Below, in pieces: positions 54,052-58,389 of a DNA stretch of 58,389 nt (the stretch's first letter is position 1; the number at the start of each line of letters is the position of its first letter). Origin of the DNA: Comamonas sp. lk (lineage in GTDB: Bacteria > Pseudomonadota > Gammaproteobacteria > Burkholderiales > Burkholderiaceae_C); contig CAMBNY010000009.1 in assembly GCA_945869165.1 (NCBI GenBank), positions 1 to 58,389 of the forward strand, in the 5' to 3' direction. The notes under the pieces are model-generated. The model did not search any database, was not told the DNA's origin, and saw only the letters and a list, made by a program, of their open reading frames with translations. Position numbers and translations under genes: made by a program.

Positions 54052-56520
54052 ATGAATTTTTCTGATTTGACCTCCCCCCAAACCACCTTTCCCTTCGACA
54101 GCCCCAAGCGGGACTTGGAGTCGCTCAAACGTGCGATTGCCAACAAACTGATGTTTAGCGTGGGCAAAGACCCCCAGGCGGCGAGCGCGCAGGACTGGCT
54201 TAACGCTGCGGCCTATGCGGTGCGTGACCAGTTGATTGAGCGTTGGATGAAAACCACCCGGGCCCAGTACGCCCAGGACTCCAAGCGGGTGTACTACCTG
54301 TCCATGGAATTTTTAGTGGGCCGCACCTTTGGCAACGCGATGCTGGCGCTAGGCTTACGCGCCCGGGTGCAGCAGGCCTTGCTGGATTTTGGCGTGGACA
54401 TGGCCGCCATCAGTGAGCTCGAGCCCGATGCGGCCTTGGGCAATGGCGGATTGGGTCGTTTAGCGGCCTGCTTTTTGGATGCGATGGCCACCCTCAATAT
54501 CGCCGGTTATGGCTACGGCATAAGGTATGACTACGGCATGTTCCGCCAGACCATTGTGGACGGCCGCCAGGTGGAAGTGCCCGACTATTGGCTGACCCAG
54601 GGCAACCCCTGGGAATTTGCCCGGCCCGAGGTGGTGTACCGGGTGCAGTTCGGCGGCCATGCGCTGGAAGAAAACGGCAAGTGCCAGTGGGTGAGCGCGC
54701 ATGAAGTGCAAGCCATGGCCTACGACACCATCATCCCCGGCTACGACACGCAAGCCACCAACACGCTGCGTTTGTGGTCGGCCAAGGCCACCCACGAAAT
54801 CGACCTCGGCGCTTTCAACCGGGGCAATTATTTCGCTGCGGTGGAGAGCAAAAATCACTCGGAAAACGTCAGCCGTGTGCTCTATCCAGATGACTCCACG
54901 CCCGCCGGGCGGGAGTTGCGTTTGCACCAGGAATATTTCTTTGTCAGCGCCAGCGTGCAGGACTTGCTACGCCGCTACCTCCAGACCCACACCGATTTCA
55001 ATCAACTGCCCGCCAAGGTCAGCATTCACCTTAACGACACCCACCCGGTGCTCGCCATCCCCGAGCTTATGCGCTTGCTGCTCGATGAGCATGCGCTGCC
55101 TTGGGACCAGGCCTGGACGCTGTGCCAAGGGGTTTTCTCGTACACCAACCACACGCTCATGCACGAGGCCCTGGAGACCTGGCCGGTGGACATGTTTGGG
55201 CGCATCCTGCCGCGCCATTTGCAAATCATTTTTGATATCAATGCGCGCTTTCTTGAAAATCTGACTGCGCAGGGGGCTGAGCCTGAACTCTTGCAACGTG
55301 TCTCTTTAGTGGACGAGCAAGGCGAGCGCAGGGTGCGCATGGCCTATCTGGCGGTGGTGGCCAGCCACTCGATCAACGGGGTTTCGGCCCTGCATTCGGC
55401 GCTGATGCAGCAATCGATATTTGCCGATTTTGCGCAGTTGTGGCCGGCGCGCTTTAACAATAAAACCAATGGCATTACACCGCGCCGCTGGCTGGCGCAG
55501 GCCAATCCCGCCCTGGCGGCGGTGCTCGACAAATACATCGGCACCGGCTGGCGGCGTGACCTCACCCAGCTCGGTGGCTTGGCGCCGCTGGCGCATAAAC
55601 CTGCGCTGATCAAAGCGCTGCAAGATGCCAAACGCGCCAACAAGCAGCGGCTGGCAGATTGGGTGCAGACGAACATGGGGCTTACGCTGCCGGTAGATGC
55701 CATGTTTGACGTACAGGTCAAGCGCATCCATGAATACAAGCGCCAGTTGCTCAATGTGCTGCATGTGATTGCGCGCTACCAGCGCATACTGCGCGATCCA
55801 GGGGCCGATGTGCTGCCGCGTGTAGTCGTGTTTGCGGGTAAAGCGGCCTCGGCTTACCACATGGCCAAACTCATCATCCAACTCATCAACGACCTGGCCA
55901 CCACAGTTAACAATGACCCGCGCGTAGGTGACAAACTCAAGATCGTCTTTATTCCCAATTACAGCGTCAGCCTGGCCGAGCGCATCATCCCGGCGGCTGA
56001 CCTGTCCGAGCAGATTTCTACCGCCGGTACAGAGGCATCGGGAACCGGCAATATGAAGCTCGCGCTGAACGGCGCGCTAACCATCGGAACGCTGGACGGC
56101 GCAAATGTAGAAATTCTCGACGGCGTAGGTGAAGACAATATTTTTATCTTTGGCTTGACCACGCCCCAAGTCGCGGCCACCCGTGCTGCGGGATACCAGC
56201 CACGCCAGGCTTTGGATGCCTGCCCGGAGCTAGAGCAGGTGCTGCTGGCCCTGCGCGACGGTGCCTTCAGCCCCGCCGAACCCCAGCGCTACCAAAATAT
56301 TTATGACGCGCTGGTGAACTGGGGCGACCACTACCTTTTGCTGGCCGATTACCCCAGCTACGCCGCCGCGCAAGACGCTGCCGACGCCGCCTACCGCAAG
56401 CCTGACGCCTGGGCGCTCAAGACTCTGCACAACATTGCAGCCATGGGCCCGTTTTCAGCGGACCGCACGATAGAACAGTACGCCCGCGAGATCTGGAAAA
56501 CCAAACCGGTGACGGTTTGA
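54052..56520 (+). CDS. glgP: Glycogen phosphorylase
   Basis: PLP enzyme of 822 residues that releases glucose-1-phosphate from glycogen. Conserved stretches are [19 protein letters not shown] (about 83-101), [36 protein letters not shown] and the PLP lysine region [20 protein letters not shown]. The start [10 protein letters not shown] at 54052 is 19 bp after glgA; the upstream open frame overlaps glgA. Last gene of the glycogen operon, converging on metF with only 16 bp between stop codons. Confidence 0.96.
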   Translation: MNFSDLTSPQTTFPFDSPKRDLESLKRAIANKLMFSVGKDPQAASAQDWLNAAAYAVRDQLIERWMKTTRAQYAQDSKRVYYLSMEFLVGRTFGNAMLALGLRARVQQALLDFGVDMAAISELEPDAALGNGGLGRLAACFLDAMATLNIAGYGYGIRYDYGMFRQTIVDGRQVEVPDYWLTQGNPWEFARPEVVYRVQFGGHALEENGKCQWVSAHEVQAMAYDTIIPGYDTQATNTLRLWSAKATHEIDLGAFNRGNYFAAVESKNHSENVSRVLYPDDSTPAGRELRLHQEYFFVSASVQDLLRRYLQTHTDFNQLPAKVSIHLNDTHPVLAIPELMRLLLDEHALPWDQAWTLCQGVFSYTNHTLMHEALETWPVDMFGRILPRHLQIIFDINARFLENLTAQGAEPELLQRVSLVDEQGERRVRMAYLAVVASHSINGVSALHSALMQQSIFADFAQLWPARFNNKTNGITPRRWLAQANPALAAVLDKYIGTGWRRDLTQLGGLAPLAHKPALIKALQDAKRANKQRLADWVQTNMGLTLPVDAMFDVQVKRIHEYKRQLLNVLHVIARYQRILRDPGADVLPRVVVFAGKAASAYHMAKLIIQLINDLATTVNNDPRVGDKLKIVFIPNYSVSLAERIIPAADLSEQISTAGTEASGTGNMKLALNGALTIGTLDGANVEILDGVGEDNIFIFGLTTPQVAATRAAGYQPRQALDACPELEQVLLALRDGAFSPAEPQRYQNIYDALVNWGDHYLLLADYPSYAAAQDAADAAYRKPDAWALKTLHNIAAMGPFSADRTIEQYAREIWKTKPVTV

Positions 56521-56536
56521 GCTTACATACCCCCGC

Positions 56537-57394
56537 TTAGCGCTGCGGTGCCGACTGGAGCATCCCCAGTTCATTGCAAATCGCCAGCGTAGGCGCGCTC
56601 TGGTTGAGCGTGTAGAAATGCAAGCCCGGCGCACCACCGGCGAGCAAACGCTCGCACAGCCGTGTCACCACTTCCAGCCCGAAGGCTTGTACCGAAGCCA
56701 TGTCCTGGCCAAAGCTTTCCAGGCGCTGGCGTATCCAGCGCGGGATCTCTGCGCCGCAGGCCGATGAGAAACGCAGCAACTGGCCGGTATTGGCAATCGG
56801 CAAAATGCCCGGCACCACGTCGATATCCAGCCCCAAGGCCGCCGTCTCTTCTACGAAACGAAAGTACGCATCGGCGTTGTAAAAGTACTGGGTGATGGCC
56901 GAGTCCGCGCCGGCGTGCACTTTGGCGGCAAAGGCGCGCACATCGTCTTGCGGGGACGCGGCCTGCGGATGCGTTTCGGGATAGCAAGCTACTTCGATGC
57001 GAAAGTCCGAGCCGGTTTCCCGGCGCACAAAGGCGACCAAATCGCTGGCATACGGAAACGCGCCCGGCACATAGTCGTTTGGCAAATCGCCGCGCAATGC
57101 CACCAAATGGCGCACGCCCATGGACTGCAAGGTGTGCAAATGGGCACGCACCGAGTCTTGCGTCGCATGGATGCAGGTGAAGTGCGCCGCAGCGCATTCG
57201 CCTTCTTTAGCCAGTTCGGCTACGGTGCGCAGGCTGCCCTCTTGGGTTGAGCCTCCGGCCCCGTAAGTCACGGAGCAAAAACGGGCATGTAAAACGACAA
57301 GTTGCTGGCGCACTAGGCGCAGTTTGTCAGCGCCTTCCACTGTCTTGGGAGGAAAGAATTCCAGACTGACTGGAACCCGAGGGGTAGAAAACAT
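56537..57394 (-). CDS. metF: 5,10-methylenetetrahydrofolate reductase
   Basis: Flavoenzyme of 285 residues that makes 5-methyltetrahydrofolate for methionine synthesis. The start MFSTPRVPVSLEFFPPKTVE at 57394 contains the conserved FFPPK motif; RFCSVTYGAGGST, HFTCIHAT, ALRGDLP and GILPIANTGQLLRFS are also family features. The frame is open far upstream through tlyA, but that part is antisense-like and discarded. It lies 7 bp after tlyA. Confidence 0.95.
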   Translation of the reverse strand: MFSTPRVPVSLEFFPPKTVEGADKLRLVRQQLVVLHARFCSVTYGAGGSTQEGSLRTVAELAKEGECAAAHFTCIHATQDSVRAHLHTLQSMGVRHLVALRGDLPNDYVPGAFPYASDLVAFVRRETGSDFRIEVACYPETHPQAASPQDDVRAFAAKVHAGADSAITQYFYNADAYFRFVEETAALGLDIDVVPGILPIANTGQLLRFSSACGAEIPRWIRQRLESFGQDMASVQAFGLEVVTRLCERLLAGGAPGLHFYTLNQSAPTLAICNELGMLQSAPQR

Positions 57395-57401
57395 GGCGTT
57401 C

Positions 57402-58250
57402 TCATTTGGAAGAAGGGTCAAGGCCCGGATACCGGGCGCAGATAAAAAACTCGCGGTTGCCATCCCCGCCGGCAATGGGGGAGTCGAACCACGCAGTGAC
57501 CTCCAGGCCAAGGGCGGCGCATGCCTCACGCAGGCGCTGCTCGACAAATAGGTACAGAGATGCGTCTTTGACGATGCCGCCTTTGCCCACTTGGCCGGGC
57601 TGCAATTCAAACTGCGGCTTGACCAGGGTGAGCAAGCTGCCGCCCGGCTTGAGCAGGGCAACCACCGCAGGCAAGACCAGGGTTTGCGAGATAAAGGACA
57701 AGTCCGCCACGATCAGGTCAAAAGCCGGTGCAAAACTGGGCACCGCTGCTTCGTCATCGTCAAGCTCCTCGCCACTATCAAACACACCTTGCTCGCCGAT
57801 GCTGTCCTCGTAGGCTTGCAGCAAATCGTCGGCTGTCAAAGCACGCGCATTGACTTTTTCCACACAGAGCACGCGCGGGTCAGTACGCAATTGCGGATGC
57901 AACTGCGCGCTGCCCACATCGACGCCCACAACAGACGCCGCACCGCGCTGCAACAAGCAGTCGGTAAAGCCTCCGGTGGACTGGCCCACATCCAGGCATG
58001 CCATGCCACTGACGTCCAATTGCACATGCGCCAAGGCGGCCTCGAGCTTGAGACCACCGCGCGACACATAGCGTGCCTCTTGGGTATTGAGCAGCTGGAT
58101 CGGCGCGTCCTCGGGGACGTCGTCGCCATTTTTAAGGACCCGTTTCCACGCGTCCCCTTGCTGCCACAACACCCCATCAGCAATCAGGCGCTGCGCCTGC
58201 GAACGGGTGCTGGCATGCTGGCGGTGCACCAGCAATTGGTCAATGCGCAT
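57402..58250 (-). CDS. tlyA: TlyA-family rRNA methyltransferase
   Basis: A 282-residue protein with an N-terminal S4 RNA-binding domain (MRIDQLLVHRQHASTRSQAQ, up to about 60) and a FtsJ-like methyltransferase domain (YVSRGGLKLEAAL, CLDVGQSTGGFTDCLLQRGA, LIVADLSFISQTL, LVKPQFE). Mycobacterial TlyA 2'-O-methylates cytidines in 16S and 23S rRNA and related proteins are often annotated as haemolysins. It follows ahcY by 11 bp. An acidic insert (GEELDDDEAA, about 161-170) is unusual. Confidence 0.92.
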   Translation of the reverse strand: MRIDQLLVHRQHASTRSQAQRLIADGVLWQQGDAWKRVLKNGDDVPEDAPIQLLNTQEARYVSRGGLKLEAALAHVQLDVSGMACLDVGQSTGGFTDCLLQRGAASVVGVDVGSAQLHPQLRTDPRVLCVEKVNARALTADDLLQAYEDSIGEQGVFDSGEELDDDEAAVPSFAPAFDLIVADLSFISQTLVLPAVVALLKPGGSLLTLVKPQFELQPGQVGKGGIVKDASLYLFVEQRLREACAALGLEVTAWFDSPIAGGDGNREFFICARYPGLDPSSK

Positions 58251-58261
58251 TCAGTGGCGCA

Positions 58262-58389
58262 TTAATACCGGTAGCTCGCAGCTTTGTAGGGGCCAGCCTT
58301 GTTCACGCCAATGTAGTCGGCCTGCTCTTTGGTCAGCTCGGTGAGCATGGCGCCGACTTTTTCCAGGTGCAGACGGGCCACTTTCTCGT
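58262..58389 (-). CDS. ahcY: Adenosylhomocysteinase (3' end only)
   Basis: The last 42 codons of a gene entering from the right edge. The visible peptide contains [20 protein letters not shown] and ends [10 protein letters not shown], the characteristic C-terminus of S-adenosylhomocysteine hydrolase, in which a Lys and Tyr of the tail reach the NAD of a neighbouring subunit. With tlyA and metF it forms a methyl-cycle operon. Start and regulatory leader are outside the window. Confidence 0.9.
   Translation of the reverse strand, partial: EKVARLHLEKVGAMLTELTKEQADYIGVNKAGPYKAASYRY

Noticed and set aside
57395-57661. 89-codon upstream extension of metF
   Set aside because: It overlaps tlyA and is Ser/Cys/Pro-rich; the family N-terminus with FFPPK begins at 57394.

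Overview
The window looks like a stretch of chromosome from a purple, bacteriochlorophyll-containing betaproteobacterium (Burkholderiales, probably a Rhodoferax- or Limnohabitans-like Comamonadaceae). That rests on the gene order of the photosynthesis cluster, the aerobic cyclase AcsF, the red-type (form IC) RuBisCO with CbbX, and moderately high G+C. The placement is inferred from family knowledge; no search was run. I see no tRNA, rRNA, insertion sequence, CRISPR array or prophage.

Region 1 (1-22065) is a photosynthesis gene cluster. A minus-strand superoperon of about 16.8 kb runs bchF-bchN-bchB-bchH-bchL-bchM-lhaA-puhA-puhB-puhC-acsF-puhE-crtI-crtB, with crtB cut by the left edge. It covers Mg-chelatase, methylation, cyclisation and dark protochlorophyllide reduction, then reaction-centre H subunit, complex assembly and early carotenoid synthesis. 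On the plus strand lie the regulator pair aerR/ppaA and ppsR/crtJ, then bchG, bchP and a small membrane protein gene. PpsR-type operators (TGT-N12-ACA) lie upstream of bchF and bchG.

Region 2 (22036-31123) is a Calvin-cycle locus directly abutting region 1. A minus-strand cbbR is followed by a plus-strand serine-glyoxylate aminotransferase gene and cbbL-cbbS-cbbX-cbbY-cbbF-cbbP-cbbZ. A bipartite element with identical spacing occurs upstream of both the aminotransferase and cbbL. This suggests that carbon fixation and 2-phosphoglycolate salvage are co-regulated.

Region 3 (31209-33483) holds a divergent pair of small putative regulators around a very AT-rich island, then a DadA-like FAD oxidoreductase gene. 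Region 4 (33545-42986, minus strand) is a compact operon: two-domain ABC permease, ABC ATPase, CDP-alcohol phosphatidyltransferase, VTT/TVP38-disulfide reductase fusion, NADH dehydrogenase-SelD fusion, a degenerate paralogue of the dehydrogenase, an Mpo1-like membrane protein and possibly the DadA-like enzyme. The first three genes resemble E. coli ynjC-ynjD-ynjF. The function of the whole set is unknown to me, and it is the best candidate here for an undescribed system.

Region 5 (43065-56520) has divergent rlmJ, a Gfo/Idh/MocA oxidoreductase, a GH13 glucosidase read from a TTG start, and a glycogen operon glgB-glgX-glgC-glgA-glgP. Region 6 (56537-58389, minus strand) is metF, tlyA and the 3' end of ahcY, a one-carbon/methyl-cycle group.
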